NCBI GenBank assembly: GCA_017453325.1 | Contig: JAFTKK010000051.1 | Coordinates: forward strand, 1-45,723 | Length of the DNA: 45,723 bases | DNA from: Clostridia bacterium | GTDB taxonomy: Bacteria > Bacillota > Clostridia > Oscillospirales > CAG-272 | Direction: 5' to 3' | Shown here: positions 6,781 through 17,398 of the stretch, one piece after another | Layout of the letters: each line of letters starts with the position of its first letter | Numbering within the stretch: the first letter of the stretch is position 1 | Notes under the pieces: model-generated | Seen by the model: only the letters and a program-made list of their open reading frames with translations | Told to the model about the DNA's origin: nothing | Databases searched by the model: none | Position numbers and translations under genes: made by a program

Positions 6781-9700
6781 TCCAATCGTCTCCTTCCTGT
6801 TTACCCGCAATGGAAGCCACGTCAAGCGCCAGCACCTTGGAAATACCGCGCTCGGGCATGGTGACACCGTACAGACGCTGGGCAGCCTCCATGGTGCCGC
6901 GGCGGTGGGTGATCAGGATAAACTGTGTATCGAGCGAATAACGCTTGATGTATGCGGCAAAGCGTGCCACGTTGACCTCGTCGAGCGCCGCCTCGATCTC
7001 GTCGAGAATGAAGAACGGCGTGGGGTTGACCTGCAGGATCGCAAAGAAAAGTGCGATAGCAACGAAGGACTGCTCGCCGCCCGAAAGCATGGTCAGATTC
7101 TTGATGATCTTGCCGGGAGGTGCCGCCTTGATCTCGATACCGGACGTGAGCACGTCGGAGGGATCGGAGAGGGCGATCTCGGCATGGCCGCCTCCAAAGA
7201 GCTCGGAGAAGGTGCGGTTGAAATTCTCGTTGATCTGGTTAAAGGTTGCCACAAACGAGGTCTTCATCTCACCCTCAAGGTCGTTGATGATCTTCAGCAG
7301 GTCATCGCGCGCGGCAGTCATATCGGCGATCTGTGCCGACATATAGTCGTAGCGCTCCTTGACCTCCTTATACTTGTTCACCGCATCAAGGTCCACGTTG
7401 CCGATGGCACGTAGGCGGTTGCGGCAGCTGACCTGCAGCTCGACCGCAGCGGCGCGGTCGGCAGCCGTCAAGGGCTCAAAGCCGAGCGCGAGAGCATCAT
7501 TGCGGGTCATTTCATAGTCTTCCCAGAATTTTGCCGCAATCTTATCCTGCTCCTCACGCAGGCTGTTCAGCTTATTCTCGTTTTTGGTATGTGCCTGGAA
7601 AATGGTCTGCTGCTGTGCCATCTTATCGCGCAGCTTTTCGCTGACAACGGCACGCTTCCGTTCAATGTCCATGTTGCCCGTGGTCAGCTTCTGGCGGCGC
7701 TCGTTCAGCTCGTTTAGCACGCGCTCACCCTCGGCAAAGGTATTGCGGTTGGCCTCCTGGCGAGCCATTTCGGCATCAATGCTCTCCTGTGCCGCCACGA
7801 TCGACGCCTGCAGAGCCTCGATCTCGGCCTTAACAGCCGCCGCACGTGCATCGGAATCCGCAATATAGATCTCAACCGTCTCAATATCCTTGCGCACGGC
7901 GCTGATCTTGATATAGAGCTCGGTCATTTCCTGCTCCACGGCGCTCTTGCGGTCAAGCAGCTCGTTTCTTGCCACGTCCTTTTCGGCACGCAGCGCGCCG
8001 ATCTCCTCGATCTGGCAACGCAGCGCCTTTTCCTCCTCGGCAAGACGCAGCAGCTCGTCATCATAGCCGGCGCGCTGCAGGTTAAGTGCCTCAAAATCGG
8101 CGTGCAGCTTTTCTATCAGCTCCTCGTTGGCCTCCCACTTTGCGCGGTACTGTGCCGCCTCGGAGAGCTCGGAGCCCTGCAGGGCCGTGAGCAACGCCGC
8201 ACGGTTGGCAACGTCGTCGCGCTCCAGCATCAGGTCCTTCAGCTTGTCCTCAAGCTCGGCCTTGGTAGCAGCAAGCTCCTCAAGACGGGCAGCGAGCGTT
8301 TTCAGCTTTTCGGAAAGCTCCTCGATCTGCCCTGCGCGCGAGAGCACACCCGCGCGTTGTCTGAGCGAACCGCCCGTAAAGGAACCGCCCGCGTTGATGA
8401 CCTGGCCGTCAAGCGTGACGACCTTGACGCGGAATTTGGTGCGCCGCGCCATCTCGTTTGCGCTATCAAGATCTTCAAACACCACGGTGCGCCCGAGCTG
8501 CGAGGATACCACATCGCGGAATTTATCCTCGCTGCCGACCAAATCGGAGGCAACACCCACGTAACCGCGGCAATGCTTGGCCTCCTCCATTTCCGCCGTC
8601 GGCGTGAGCGCACGCATCGAGGTCAGCGGGAAGAAGGTAGCGCGGCCTGCTTCGGCACGCTTCAGAGCGAACATAGCGGCCTTGGCCACCTCCTCATCCT
8701 CCACCACAATGTGCTGCAGGTTGGCGGCAAGTGCCGTTTCAATAGCCGTCACATATTTCTTTTCCACCGAGATCACGGTTGAAAGCGGGCCGTAGATCTT
8801 GCCGCATTTTCTGCCGTTTTTATCGGTAATCTTACCATTTGCATAGGCGTCCATCACAAAGCGCACGCTGTTGCTGTAGCCCTCAAAATGCTCTTCCATG
8901 GCGCGGAAGGCATCCACGCGCTGACGCGCGATGTCGGACTGTGCCTTGAGGTCGGTCTCCTCATCGGCAAGCAGGCGCACCTCGCCCTCCAGCTGCTTCA
9001 CCTCGGCATCGAGCTTGGCCACGGCGGCGCCCGCCGCGTCGATCTCGGCGCGGTAGCCCTCGGCGGCCTCCTCTTTGGCGCGCAGCTGCGCCTGCAGCGT
9101 TTCGGAGATCTTGCGGTATTCGCCGATCTCGGCCTCCATTGTCTGGTTCTTGTCGCTATCGCTCACCTTGTTGTTTTCCAGCACCTTACGGCGCACGGTA
9201 ATATCTGCAACCTCATTTTCACGCAGGCTGACGTCAGCCAACGCGGTAGCGATCTCACTTGCCAGCGTCAGTGCGCTGTTCGCAAGATTTTGTGCCTCCT
9301 CGGCCTTGGCGGTATGCGCAGCCTCCAACCGGTCGCGCTCACCCGCAAGCACCGAAAGCTCGGCACGGCGGCGCTCACCCTCGGCAGCTTCTGCCTGCCA
9401 GGCCTGCGTTTTGTCACGCACGCTGCGCTCGGCCTGTTCAATACGCTCACGCGTGCCTGCAATGCGGGCACCTGCGGCGCTGTATTGACTGTCGCGCTCG
9501 TAGTTCTCCTTTTCAAGGGCACGAATGCGCTCAAGCACCTCCTCGGCTGCGGCCGTATTGGCTTGGCTTTCCTCAAAAAGGCGGTCGCTCTGGGCGTTAT
9601 AATCGGCAATGGCCTCCTCCGCCAGACGCAGATCGTAGGTCGAGTTGCGGAAGTTTTCCTCCGCCTTTTCAATATCCACGCGCAGGCGCTCACTGTCAAA

Positions 9701-10399
9701 CAACCAAAGCTGCACGTCAACCTTTTTCTTTGTCTCGTGCAGTTCGATCGCCTTTTTGGCGCGCTCTGCTTCCTTTTCAAGGGGCAGCACCTGCGCCTCA
9801 ACCTCACGGAACACGTCGGTCACGCGGGTCATATTTTCCTCGGTGCTTTTCAGCTTGCGCTCGGTTTCGTTTTTACGGTGGCGGTACTTGGCGATGCCGG
9901 AGGCATCCTCAAAAATACTGCGACGCTCATCGGATTTGCGGGAAATGATCTCCGCGATCTTACCCTGACCGATAATGGAATAACCGTCACGACCGACACC
10001 CGTATTCATAAACAGCTCGTAAATGTCACGCAGACGGCAGGCACGGCGGTTGATATAATATTCACTCTCGCCCGCACGGTAGTAGCGACGGGTCACGGTT
10101 ACCTCGTCACCGGGGTAATCCAGCTTATTTTCCTCGTCGGTGTTGTCGAAGGTCACCGAGACCTCGGCAAAGCCCATCGGACGGCGGCTGTCTGCACCGC
10201 CGAAGATGATATCTTCCATTTTTGAGCCACGCAAACTCTTGGAGGAGATCTCACCCAGCACCCAACGCATTGCATCGGAAATATTGGACTTGCCGCTGCC
10301 GTTGGGACCAACGATTACGGTGGTGCCGCGCTCAAACTGCAGCTTGGTTTTATCGGGGAAAGACTTAAAGCCCTGCAGCTCCAGCGATTTGAGATACAT
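6764..10399 (-). CDS. smc: Chromosome segregation protein SMC
   Basis: SMC forms the condensin core with ScpA and ScpB, both of which are encoded at 28.3-29.7 kb in this window. The 1211-residue product has the N-terminal ATPase head (FKSFPDKT, Walker [10 protein letters not shown] at 31-39), long coiled coils, a central hinge near residues 505-670 (including [11 protein letters not shown]), a second coil, and the C-terminal signature [13 protein letters not shown] with Walker [13 protein letters not shown]. The start at 10399 has a GGAGG site 8 bases upstream and gives the canonical [15 protein letters not shown] promoter just upstream makes it head of the smc-ftsY-rdgB-yhbY group. Confidence 0.97.
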   Translation of the reverse strand: MYLKSLELQGFKSFPDKTKLQFERGTTVIVGPNGSGKSNISDAMRWVLGEISSKSLRGSKMEDIIFGGADSRRPMGFAEVSVTFDNTDEENKLDYPGDEVTVTRRYYRAGESEYYINRRACRLRDIYELFMNTGVGRDGYSIIGQGKIAEIISRKSDERRSIFEDASGIAKYRHRKNETERKLKSTEENMTRVTDVFREVEAQVLPLEKEAERAKKAIELHETKKKVDVQLWLFDSERLRVDIEKAEENFRNSTYDLRLAEEAIADYNAQSDRLFEESQANTAAAEEVLERIRALEKENYERDSQYSAAGARIAGTRERIEQAERSVRDKTQAWQAEAAEGERRRAELSVLAGERDRLEAAHTAKAEEAQNLANSALTLASEIATALADVSLRENEVADITVRRKVLENNKVSDSDKNQTMEAEIGEYRKISETLQAQLRAKEEAAEGYRAEIDAAGAAVAKLDAEVKQLEGEVRLLADEETDLKAQSDIARQRVDAFRAMEEHFEGYSNSVRFVMDAYANGKITDKNGRKCGKIYGPLSTVISVEKKYVTAIETALAANLQHIVVEDEEVAKAAMFALKRAEAGRATFFPLTSMRALTPTAEMEEAKHCRGYVGVASDLVGSEDKFRDVVSSQLGRTVVFEDLDSANEMARRTKFRVKVVTLDGQVINAGGSFTGGSLRQRAGVLSRAGQIEELSEKLKTLAARLEELAATKAELEDKLKDLMLERDDVANRAALLTALQGSELSEAAQYRAKWEANEELIEKLHADFEALNLQRAGYDDELLRLAEEEKALRCQIEEIGALRAEKDVARNELLDRKSAVEQEMTELYIKISAVRKDIETVEIYIADSDARAAAVKAEIEALQASIVAAQESIDAEMARQEANRNTFAEGERVLNELNERRQKLTTGNMDIERKRAVVSEKLRDKMAQQQTIFQAHTKNENKLNSLREEQDKIAAKFWEDYEMTRNDALALGFEPLTAADRAAAVELQVSCRNRLRAIGNVDLDAVNKYKEVKERYDYMSAQIADMTAARDDLLKIINDLEGEMKTSFVATFNQINENFNRTFSELFGGGHAEIALSDPSDVLTSGIEIKAAPPGKIIKNLTMLSGGEQSFVAIALFFAILQVNPTPFFILDEIEAALDEVNVARFAAYIKRYSLDTQFILITHRRGTMEAAQRLYGVTMPERGISKVLALDVASIAGKQEGDDWNGIFS

Positions 10400-10435
10400 A
10401 AGCCACGCCTCCTTTCTACTATAATATAATAATAT

Positions 10436-10464
10436 ATTATACAACATCGCGCGCGAATTTGCAA
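10436..10464 (-). promoter_or_regulatory. Sigma-A promoter of smc (TTGCAA-17-TATAAT)
   Basis: TTGCAA (10464-10459) and TATAAT (10441-10436) are 17 bases apart on the minus strand, about 37 bases upstream of the smc start. The rnc terminator lies upstream, so this would start a new transcription unit. Confidence 0.75.
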
Positions 10465-10556
10465 GTGTTTTTTGCACTTTTGTTGCGCCGCACGCCGTTT
10501 TATGCCCGCCTTGCGCAAAAAGAGGCAAAACGGGGCGAAAAACAGGCGCACAATGC

Positions 10557-10595
10557 AAAAAAGCACCGTGAGAACCGACGTTTCTCACGGTGCTT
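10557..10595 (-). terminator. Intrinsic terminator after rnc
   Basis: A perfect 14-bp stem (10561-10574 with 10582-10595, AAGCACCGTGAGAA) with a 7-nt loop is followed on the minus strand by a T run. It lies about 60 bases past the rnc stop and ends the methyltransferase-to-rnc group. Confidence 0.9.
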
Positions 10596-10654
10596 TGATT
10601 TTTCCTTCTCACTTGGCTTAAAATCGGGATTTTTCGCACCCGTTTTGGGGGATA

Positions 10655-11359
10655 TTACAAGCGCGGCAGATAGCGCTTGAGTGCCTCTGCAGCAGCGCGC
10701 TGCTCGGCCTCCTTTTTCGAGGAGCCCACACCCGTGCCGAAATCGTTGGAGTTGATCAGCACGCGCACGGTAAAGATCTTGGCATTATCGGGGCCCTTCT
10801 CGCCGATGGTCTCGTAACGCAGCTCCTCCCCCGGCATTTGCTGCACGTATTGCTGCAAAAGCGTCTTATAATCCTCAAAGGGCAGCAGCTCGCGCTCGGT
10901 CTTGGCCAGCTCCTCGCGCACGAAGGGCAGCACAAACTCTGCCACACGGGCAAGATCACCGGAATCCAGATACATCGCACCGAGCAAGGCCTCAAAGGCA
11001 TCCTCCAGCAGCTTTGGCTTCTCGCGTCCGTCCTTTGCCTCACCGCGGCCAAGCAGCAAAAAGCTGCCGAGGTCGATCTTGGCGGCATAATCGGCAAGCG
11101 CACGCTGGCAGACCACGTTTTTGCGCAGGATCGTCAGGCGTCCCTCGGGCAGGGCAGGATACGCATTGTAAAGATAACTGCAAACAGTCAGGGAAAGCAC
11201 GCTGTCGCCGAGAAATTCGAGGCGCTCGTTTGAGCCGTCGCGCCCGCCCTTTTGCTCATTGGCATAGGAGGAGTGCGTCAGCGCGCGCTGCAGCAGCGCG
11301 GCATCGGCAAAGGTATAGCCGATGCACGCCTCCAGCTCTTTCATATCGCGTTCCATCAC
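10655..11359 (-). CDS. rnc: Ribonuclease III
   Basis: This double-strand-specific endoribonuclease matures rRNA. The 234-residue protein has the RNase III signature NERLEFLGDSVL at 44-55 (catalytic Asp52), the second acidic cluster LEDAFEALLGAMYLD near residue 120, and a C-terminal double-stranded RNA-binding domain ending GSSKKEAEQRAAAEALKRYL. The start makes an ATGA overlap with the plsX stop. A Met at residue 6 could also start it. The rnc gene is commonly next to smc and ftsY in Firmicutes. Confidence 0.96.
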   Translation of the reverse strand: MMERDMKELEACIGYTFADAALLQRALTHSSYANEQKGGRDGSNERLEFLGDSVLSLTVCSYLYNAYPALPEGRLTILRKNVVCQRALADYAAKIDLGSFLLLGRGEAKDGREKPKLLEDAFEALLGAMYLDSGDLARVAEFVLPFVREELAKTERELLPFEDYKTLLQQYVQQMPGEELRYETIGEKGPDNAKIFTVRVLINSNDFGTGVGSSKKEAEQRAAAEALKRYLPRL

Positions 11360-12447
11360 GTCACCTCCCCTTTTTGGTTCTTTTCCTGTGCCGAAAACGG
11401 CTCTTTTTCACACCGTTGCGGCTCTTTTTCAATATTTTGCGCGGCACTTCGCCATGCGGAAAAATGCTCTGCCGCACGCGCGATCTCATAGATCACGTCA
11501 CTTTCGGCATAGCGGATGGCGGCCAAAATCGCGTTTTTCACCGCACGCGCATCGGACGAGCCGTGCGCCTTGACCACGGGTCTTGAAATACCGAGGAAGG
11601 GCGCGCCGCCGTATTCCGAGGTATCAAAGGTCTTTTTCATCTCACCGAAGGACTTTTTCACCAGCAATGCGGAAAGCTTTGTCAGACCGTTTTGGGTAAA
11701 TACCCCCTTGACCGAACCAAGGAGCAGCTTGGCCACGCCTTCCATGGTTTTGAGAAACACGTTGCCCGTAAAGCCGTCGGTAACCAGCACGTCACACGCG
11801 CCAAAGGGTGCGGCATTTCCCTCCACGTTACCCACGTAATTGATCATATCGCAAGCACGCAGCAGCGTATTGGCGACACGCTGCAGGGGCGTACCCTTAC
11901 AGTCCTCGGTGCCGTTGTTTAAGAGACCCACGCGCGGCGTCTCCAACGCAAACATCTTTTGCATATAGGCAGAGCCCATGACAGCAAACTGGAGCAAATG
12001 CTCCTCGGTGACCGTGACGTTCGCCCCGGAATCGATCAGGAGACAGGGGGTGGTGGCAGGCAGCACCGAGCCGATGGCAGCGCGTTGAATGCCGCGCACG
12101 CGGCGCACAATGAGTGTGGCACCCGTGAAAAGCGCCCCTGTGTTACCTGCGCTGACAAACACGTCGCCCCTGCCCTCGGCAAGGAGCGAGAGCCCCACGC
12201 TCATGGAGGAGTTCTTTTTACTGCGCACGACACACAAAGGGTCGTCCTCCATGGTGATTACGGTATCGGTATGTATGACATCAAAGCGCGAGAGATCAAG
12301 CCCCTCGGCCGTCGCGATCTCCCTGATAACGGCTTCGTTGCCAACCACGATATAGCTGGCGTTGGTCATCTTCGCTGCCGCGACCACGCCCTTTAAGAGC
12401 TCAGCGGGGGCGTTATCGCCACCCATGACGTCCACGATAACGCGCAC
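11356..12447 (-). CDS. plsX: Phosphate acyltransferase PlsX
   Basis: PlsX makes acyl-phosphate from acyl-ACP, the first step of phosphatidic acid synthesis with PlsY. The 363-residue product begins MRVIVDVMGGDNAP, has LIDSGANV near the middle, VLVTDGFTGN and the YGGAPFLGI motif, all typical of PlsX. It starts with GTG behind GAGGAGGAG. The last 30 or so residues after SDVIYEIARAAEHF are lysine/glutamate-rich and extend beyond the usual ~333-residue length; this tail looks disordered. Confidence 0.95.
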   Translation of the reverse strand: MRVIVDVMGGDNAPAELLKGVVAAAKMTNASYIVVGNEAVIREIATAEGLDLSRFDVIHTDTVITMEDDPLCVVRSKKNSSMSVGLSLLAEGRGDVFVSAGNTGALFTGATLIVRRVRGIQRAAIGSVLPATTPCLLIDSGANVTVTEEHLLQFAVMGSAYMQKMFALETPRVGLLNNGTEDCKGTPLQRVANTLLRACDMINYVGNVEGNAAPFGACDVLVTDGFTGNVFLKTMEGVAKLLLGSVKGVFTQNGLTKLSALLVKKSFGEMKKTFDTSEYGGAPFLGISRPVVKAHGSSDARAVKNAILAAIRYAESDVIYEIARAAEHFSAWRSAAQNIEKEPQRCEKEPFSAQEKNQKGEVT

Positions 12448-12491
12448 GGTCTCCTCCTCTCTCCGCCATCAGCATACTGATGCCGATGCGG

Positions 12492-13817
12492 TTATTTTTT
12501 TACATCCTCCAGCACCGCGTCGAGCGCCGCCAAGGCGCGCTCGGAAAGTGCTTCGTTGCGCTTGGCCTTGCCGCCCCGCACCTTGTGGTCAAGACGCTCA
12601 ACCAAGCCGAAATTGGCATTCATCGGCACAAAATCGCCCATGCCGCCATGCGCCACGTACTGCGCCATTGCGCCAAGCATGGTGTGGCGCGGGAAGCAAA
12701 CGGGCTCCATCTCACGGGCAAGCCTTGCGGCGTTGATACCTGCCACAAGCCCCGAGCCCGCAGACTCGATATATCCCTCAACGCCCGTCATTTGCCCCGC
12801 AAAAAAGAGTGCAGGACGGGACTGCACGGCATAGGTGCAGTCAAGGAAGCCGGGCGAGGACAAATAGGTATTGCGATGCATCACACCGTAACGCAAAAAC
12901 GTGGCGTTTTCAAGCCCGGGTATCAGGGAAAACACGCGCTTTTGCTCGGGGAACGCAAGGTGGGTCTGAAAGCCGACGAGATTGTACATGGTGCCCTCCT
13001 TGTTCTCCTTACGGAGCTGCACCACGGCATAATATTCGCGCCCAACGCGCGGGTCGATCAGTCCCACGGGCTTCAGGGGGCCGTAGCGCAGCGTATCGTA
13101 GCCGCGGCGTGCCATCACCTCGATCGGCATACAGCCCTCAAAAACCTTTAATTCCTTTTTGTCAAAATCCTTGAGCTCGGCCTCGCGGGCGCCGATCAGC
13201 GCCTCATAAAACACGTCGTACTGCTCCTTGGTCATGGGGCAGTTGATGTAATCGGCATCGCCCTTATCGTAACGCGAGGCAAAAAAGGCCACATCCATGT
13301 CGATGCTGGCAAAATCCACGATCGGCGCCACGGCATCAAAGAAATTGAGACCGTTTTTGCCCGTGAGTGCCACGATATCGGCAGCCAGCGCATCGGCGGT
13401 AAGAGGTCCCGTTGCCACCACGGTAACGGCGTCCTCGGGCAGCGCGGTCACCTCGCCCTCCTCAACGGTGATGAGAGGGTGACCCTTGATGCGCTCGGTG
13501 ATATACTGCGAAAAGAGCGTGCGGTCCACGGCCAGCGCAGAGCCTGCGGGAACACGCGTTGCGTCTGCGGCCTCAAGCACGAGCGACCCCACACGGCGCA
13601 TCTCCTCCTTGAGGAGCCCCACGGCATTGGAAAGCGCATCGGAGCGCAAGGAATTGGAGCAGCAAAGCTCGGCAAAGCCGTCCTCGTGATGTGCGGGGGT
13701 CTTTTGGTGCGGCTTCATTTCGGAAAGCCGCACACAGATGCCGCGCGTGGCAAGCTGCCAGGCGGCCTCACAACCCGCAAGTCCCGCACCGAGCACGCGT
13801 ACAAACGCGGCACTCAT
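12492..13817 (-). CDS. trmFO: Methylenetetrahydrofolate-tRNA-(uracil-5-)-methyltransferase TrmFO
   Basis: This FAD- and folate-dependent enzyme makes 5-methyluridine at tRNA position 54. The 441-residue product begins with the FAD-binding GAGLAGCEAAWQLATRG, then LSEMKPHQKTPAHH and ELCCSNSLRSD, hallmarks of the GidA-related TrmFO family. Later it has FAGQMTGVEGYIESAGSG and GLVAGINAAR. It forms an ATGA overlap with topA, a conserved neighbour in Firmicutes. The 44-base gap to plsX holds only a small CATCAG/CTGATG hairpin. Confidence 0.96.
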   Translation of the reverse strand: MSAAFVRVLGAGLAGCEAAWQLATRGICVRLSEMKPHQKTPAHHEDGFAELCCSNSLRSDALSNAVGLLKEEMRRVGSLVLEAADATRVPAGSALAVDRTLFSQYITERIKGHPLITVEEGEVTALPEDAVTVVATGPLTADALAADIVALTGKNGLNFFDAVAPIVDFASIDMDVAFFASRYDKGDADYINCPMTKEQYDVFYEALIGAREAELKDFDKKELKVFEGCMPIEVMARRGYDTLRYGPLKPVGLIDPRVGREYYAVVQLRKENKEGTMYNLVGFQTHLAFPEQKRVFSLIPGLENATFLRYGVMHRNTYLSSPGFLDCTYAVQSRPALFFAGQMTGVEGYIESAGSGLVAGINAARLAREMEPVCFPRHTMLGAMAQYVAHGGMGDFVPMNANFGLVERLDHKVRGGKAKRNEALSERALAALDAVLEDVKK

Positions 13818-16111
13818 GCGTTTTGCTCCGCTTCAGCGGCGATCTCCTCCACCTCGCGGCGGTAACCGCATTCCTTGTCGTGACAAACGAGCAGCGCCTT
13901 ACCCTTTTTGCGGAAAAGCATCTTGCCGCAATCGGGGCAGGTCTCGGAAACGGGCATATCCCAAGAGGAAAAATCACAGTCGGGATAACGCTCACAGCTA
14001 TAAAATACCGTCTTATTGCGACCGGTCTTGATCAGGATCTTGGCGCCGCACTTGGGACAGGGCACGTCAAGCTCCTTGGTCTTTTGCTTGGTAAAGGTGC
14101 AGGCAGGATAGTTGGCGCAAGCGAAGAAGGAGCCGTAACGACCCGTGCGCTGCACCATGTCGCCACCGCAGATCTCACACTTGAAATCGGCCACCACGGG
14201 TGCCTTTTTCTCAGCCTTTTCGGCAACCTCTGCCTGGGGCTTTTCGGTTTCCAGCGGCTTGGTGTTTTTGCAGGTGGGATAGTTGGGGCAAGCGGCGAAT
14301 TTGCCGTATCGGCCGTTTTTCACCACCATCTTGGCGCCACACTTCTCACAAATGATGTCGGTCTCCTCCACGGGCAGGCGGAAATCCCCCGTGCCGATGG
14401 TGGTCTCGGCATTTTGCAGCTCCTTCGAGAAGCCCTGCCAGAACTTGTCAAGCACGTCGGTCATCACGGCGTTGCCCTCCTCGATCTCGTCGAGCTCGTT
14501 CTCCATCTGTGCGGTGAAAGCGTAGTCTACGATATCGGGGAAATTCTCCTTCATCAGCTTGGTCGTTACCTCGCCAAGAGGGGTGGGCACCAGGGATTTG
14601 CCGTCGCGCGTGACGTAATTGCGCGACACAATGGTGGTGATGATGGTGTTATAGGTGCTGGGACGGCCAATGCCCTTTTCATCTAAGAATTTGATCAGAG
14701 AAGCCTCGGTGTAGCGCGCGGGCGGCTCGGTAAAGTGGCACTGTGCCATGATCTCACGTGCCGTAATATGCGTGCCCTCCTCAAGCTCGGGCACGCGCAG
14801 GTCGCGCTGCTCGCCGTGCGCATCGGCACGGGTATCCTCATCCTCGCTCTCCTCGTAAACGGCCATGTAGCCGGGGAAGGCCACGTGGTAGCCGCTGGCG
14901 CGGAACATATATCCCGCACACTCGAGCTCAAGCGACTGGGTGTTGAGCGTTGCACTCTCCATTTGGCTGGCGACGAAGCGCTCCCAGATCAGCTTATAAA
15001 GGCGATACTGGTCGGGAGTGAGATATTTGTGCACCTTGGCGGGCTCCAGAGCAACGTTGGCGGGGCGAATGGCCTCGTGCGCATCCTGTGCGCCTGCCTT
15101 GGCCTTGTATACGCGCGGCGTTTTGGAGCAGTAGCTCTCGCCGTATTTGCCGGCGATCAGCGCGCGGGCTGCGTTCTGTGCATCGGTAGAAACACGGAGC
15201 GAGTCGGTACGCATGTAGGTAATCAGACCCTGCACACCGCCGTTCTCGCTGCCAATATTGATGCCCTCGTAAAGCTCCTGCGCCACGCGCATGATACGCT
15301 GAGACTGGAAGCCGAGCTTACGGGAGGCCTCCTGCTGCATGGTGGAGGTGGTAAAGGGCGGTGCGGGGAGCTTTTGACGGGTTGCGCGCTTGACGCTCTT
15401 GACAGTAAATTCCTTGCCGCGCACAGCCTCCTCGACAAATTTGGCGCTGACCTCATTCGGCAGCTTGATCTTGCCGTCGGCGTTGCCGTAAAAGCGCACG
15501 GTGAAGGCCTTATCTCCGTCGCCGAGCACAACGTCGATCGTCCAGTACTCCTCGGGAGTAAAGGCGCGGATCTCCTCCTCGCGATCTACAATGATGCGGG
15601 ATGCAACCGATTGTACGCGACCTGCGGAAAGGCCGTTTTTCACGGATTTCCAAAGGTAGGGGGAAAGCTTATATCCAACAACACGATCCCAGATACGGCG
15701 GGTCTGTTGTGCATTGACAAGATTCATATCGATGGCACGGGGTGCCTTGATGGCGCTGCGCACCACATCGGGGGTGATCTCATTGAAGGTCACACGCAGC
15801 GTTTTCGCGGGGTCAAGCCCGAGGGCAATGGCAAGATGCCATGCAATGGCTTCACCCTCGCGGTCAGGGTCGGGCGCGAGGAATACTTTTTTGGCCGCCT
15901 TGGCCTCTTTGCGGATCTCCTTAATGAGATCGCCCTTGCCGCGGATGTTGATATAATGCGCTTCAAAGCCGTTTTCAACGTCAACGCTCAGCGTGCTTTT
16001 GGGAAGATCGCGCACGTGCCCCTTGGAGGCAACGACCTTGTAATTGGAACCAAGATACTTTTTGATGGCAGTCGCTTTGGAAGGCGACTCCACAATGACG
16101 AGATTTGCCAT
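13814..16111 (-). CDS. topA: DNA topoisomerase I (type IA)
   Basis: This enzyme relaxes negative supercoils by transient cleavage of one strand. The 765-residue product has a Toprim domain with Glu8 (VIVESPSK) and DPDREGE at 81-87. The catalytic Tyr299 is in GLITYMRTDS. The C-terminal third carries four Cys4 zinc-binding modules, of the form CEKCGAK...CPNYPTC, CEICGGD...CANYPAC, CPKCGAK...CERYPDC and CPDCGK...CHDKEC. The gene follows dprA by 20 bases and overlaps trmFO, which suggests one operon. Confidence 0.97.
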   Translation of the reverse strand: MANLVIVESPSKATAIKKYLGSNYKVVASKGHVRDLPKSTLSVDVENGFEAHYINIRGKGDLIKEIRKEAKAAKKVFLAPDPDREGEAIAWHLAIALGLDPAKTLRVTFNEITPDVVRSAIKAPRAIDMNLVNAQQTRRIWDRVVGYKLSPYLWKSVKNGLSAGRVQSVASRIIVDREEEIRAFTPEEYWTIDVVLGDGDKAFTVRFYGNADGKIKLPNEVSAKFVEEAVRGKEFTVKSVKRATRQKLPAPPFTTSTMQQEASRKLGFQSQRIMRVAQELYEGINIGSENGGVQGLITYMRTDSLRVSTDAQNAARALIAGKYGESYCSKTPRVYKAKAGAQDAHEAIRPANVALEPAKVHKYLTPDQYRLYKLIWERFVASQMESATLNTQSLELECAGYMFRASGYHVAFPGYMAVYEESEDEDTRADAHGEQRDLRVPELEEGTHITAREIMAQCHFTEPPARYTEASLIKFLDEKGIGRPSTYNTIITTIVSRNYVTRDGKSLVPTPLGEVTTKLMKENFPDIVDYAFTAQMENELDEIEEGNAVMTDVLDKFWQGFSKELQNAETTIGTGDFRLPVEETDIICEKCGAKMVVKNGRYGKFAACPNYPTCKNTKPLETEKPQAEVAEKAEKKAPVVADFKCEICGGDMVQRTGRYGSFFACANYPACTFTKQKTKELDVPCPKCGAKILIKTGRNKTVFYSCERYPDCDFSSWDMPVSETCPDCGKMLFRKKGKALLVCHDKECGYRREVEEIAAEAEQNA

Positions 16112-16131
16112 GTATATTTCCTTTCAAAAAA

Positions 16132-17394
16132 TTACTTCTTCAAATATGTGCCTCCCGGACGGGAAGCAATGAGACCGAGTATCTCAAACAGCGTCATGGC
16201 CGCAACGGCCTCCTTTGCACCGATCCCCTCTCCCACCAACAGGTCTATGGTAAAGGGGGTGCTCGGCAGCTTGTCGTAGATTGCGCGCTCGCCTTGGGAA
16301 AGCGAATCGAGCACCGCGGGCGAGATCTCAGCCACAGGCAGCTCGGTCTCGCGCTTTTTGGCCTTTTCGCGCGGCTCTTTTTTCGCGCGCGCCTTCGGCT
16401 CCGCCTCGGCGTTTACCTCCTGCAGGCCGTGCCTGTGCAGCTTTTCGGGCGTCACACCCGTATATTGCAGCACTTCATCCGGTACGCGCATATCCATACT
16501 GTCGCGGTATAAAAAGCGAAAATGAGACAAGATGTCCTCGCCGCAAAGTGCCATCATAGCACCGCCGCGCAGCAGCATATTGCAACCTACAGAGCGCACT
16601 TGGTCAGCATCGCCGGGTACCGCAAACAAAGATTTGCCCTGTACGAGCGCATACCGCGCCGTAATGAGAGCGCCGCTCTCCTCGTCGGCCTCCACCACCA
16701 CAACAGCCTCGGAAAGCGCACTGATGATGCGGTTTCGCATAGGGAAATTCCAACCGTACGGCGGTGTGCCGGGGGCAAATTCCGATACTACCGCACCCTG
16801 CTCTGCCACCTCGGCATACAAGCGGGCATGGTGCTTCGGATACACGCGGTCTATTCCGCAGCCGAGCACGCCCACCGTGGGCATACCCGCATCAAGAGCG
16901 GCAGCGGCGGCAATTCCGTCAATACCATCTGCAAGCCCACTGACCACAACGGCGCCCGACGCAGCCAGCTCAAAGGATAGTTTATACGCCATGCGCTCGC
17001 CATATGCATCCAGTGTGCGCGTACCCACCATGCCAACAAAGGGGCGGGTGCCCGCCACGGGCAGCTTGCCGCGACAGTAGAGCACCGCGGGCGGCTCGCC
17101 AATGGCGAAAAGTCCGGCGGGATACTCGGGAGCGTCCGGTGTGAGGATCTCTACACCCTCACGGCGGCAGTAGGCAAGGATGCGTGCCGTCTCCTTTTCC
17201 TGCTTGGTGCCCTGCAGGGCGGCCAAAGCCCCCTTGCCGATATCGGGCAGAACTGCCCTGATATCCTCAGGCGCGGCGGCCAGAATCGCTGCGGGAGAGC
17301 CAAAGGCCTTCAGCAAGGGCTTGAGACGCGCGCTGCGCGGCCCAAGAGCCAGCGACAAAGCGACCCACGCTGCCTTTGCATGATCGGTATACAT
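16132..17394 (-). CDS. dprA: DNA-processing protein DprA
   Basis: DprA protects incoming single-stranded DNA and loads RecA in natural transformation; the gene is also kept in many strains not known to be competent. The 420-residue product has an N-terminal SAM-like region, the Rossmann core with GTRTLDAYGER, VSGLADGIDGIAAAAAL, GVLGCGIDRVYP, EFAPGTPPYGWNFPMRNRII and EADEESGALITA, then a lysine-rich linker and a C-terminal winged-helix domain (LPSTPFTIDLL onwards). The frame is open upstream but the ATG at 17394 has an AAGGAAGG site and lies 4 bases past the methyltransferase stop. Confidence 0.95.
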   Translation of the reverse strand: MYTDHAKAAWVALSLALGPRSARLKPLLKAFGSPAAILAAAPEDIRAVLPDIGKGALAALQGTKQEKETARILAYCRREGVEILTPDAPEYPAGLFAIGEPPAVLYCRGKLPVAGTRPFVGMVGTRTLDAYGERMAYKLSFELAASGAVVVSGLADGIDGIAAAAALDAGMPTVGVLGCGIDRVYPKHHARLYAEVAEQGAVVSEFAPGTPPYGWNFPMRNRIISALSEAVVVVEADEESGALITARYALVQGKSLFAVPGDADQVRSVGCNMLLRGGAMMALCGEDILSHFRFLYRDSMDMRVPDEVLQYTGVTPEKLHRHGLQEVNAEAEPKARAKKEPREKAKKRETELPVAEISPAVLDSLSQGERAIYDKLPSTPFTIDLLVGEGIGAKEAVAAMTLFEILGLIASRPGGTYLKK

Positions 17395-17398
17395 CACA

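Noticed and set aside
14735-16279. 514-codon open frame opposite topA
   Set aside because: Antisense to a well-conserved gene; the sequence has no domain pattern.
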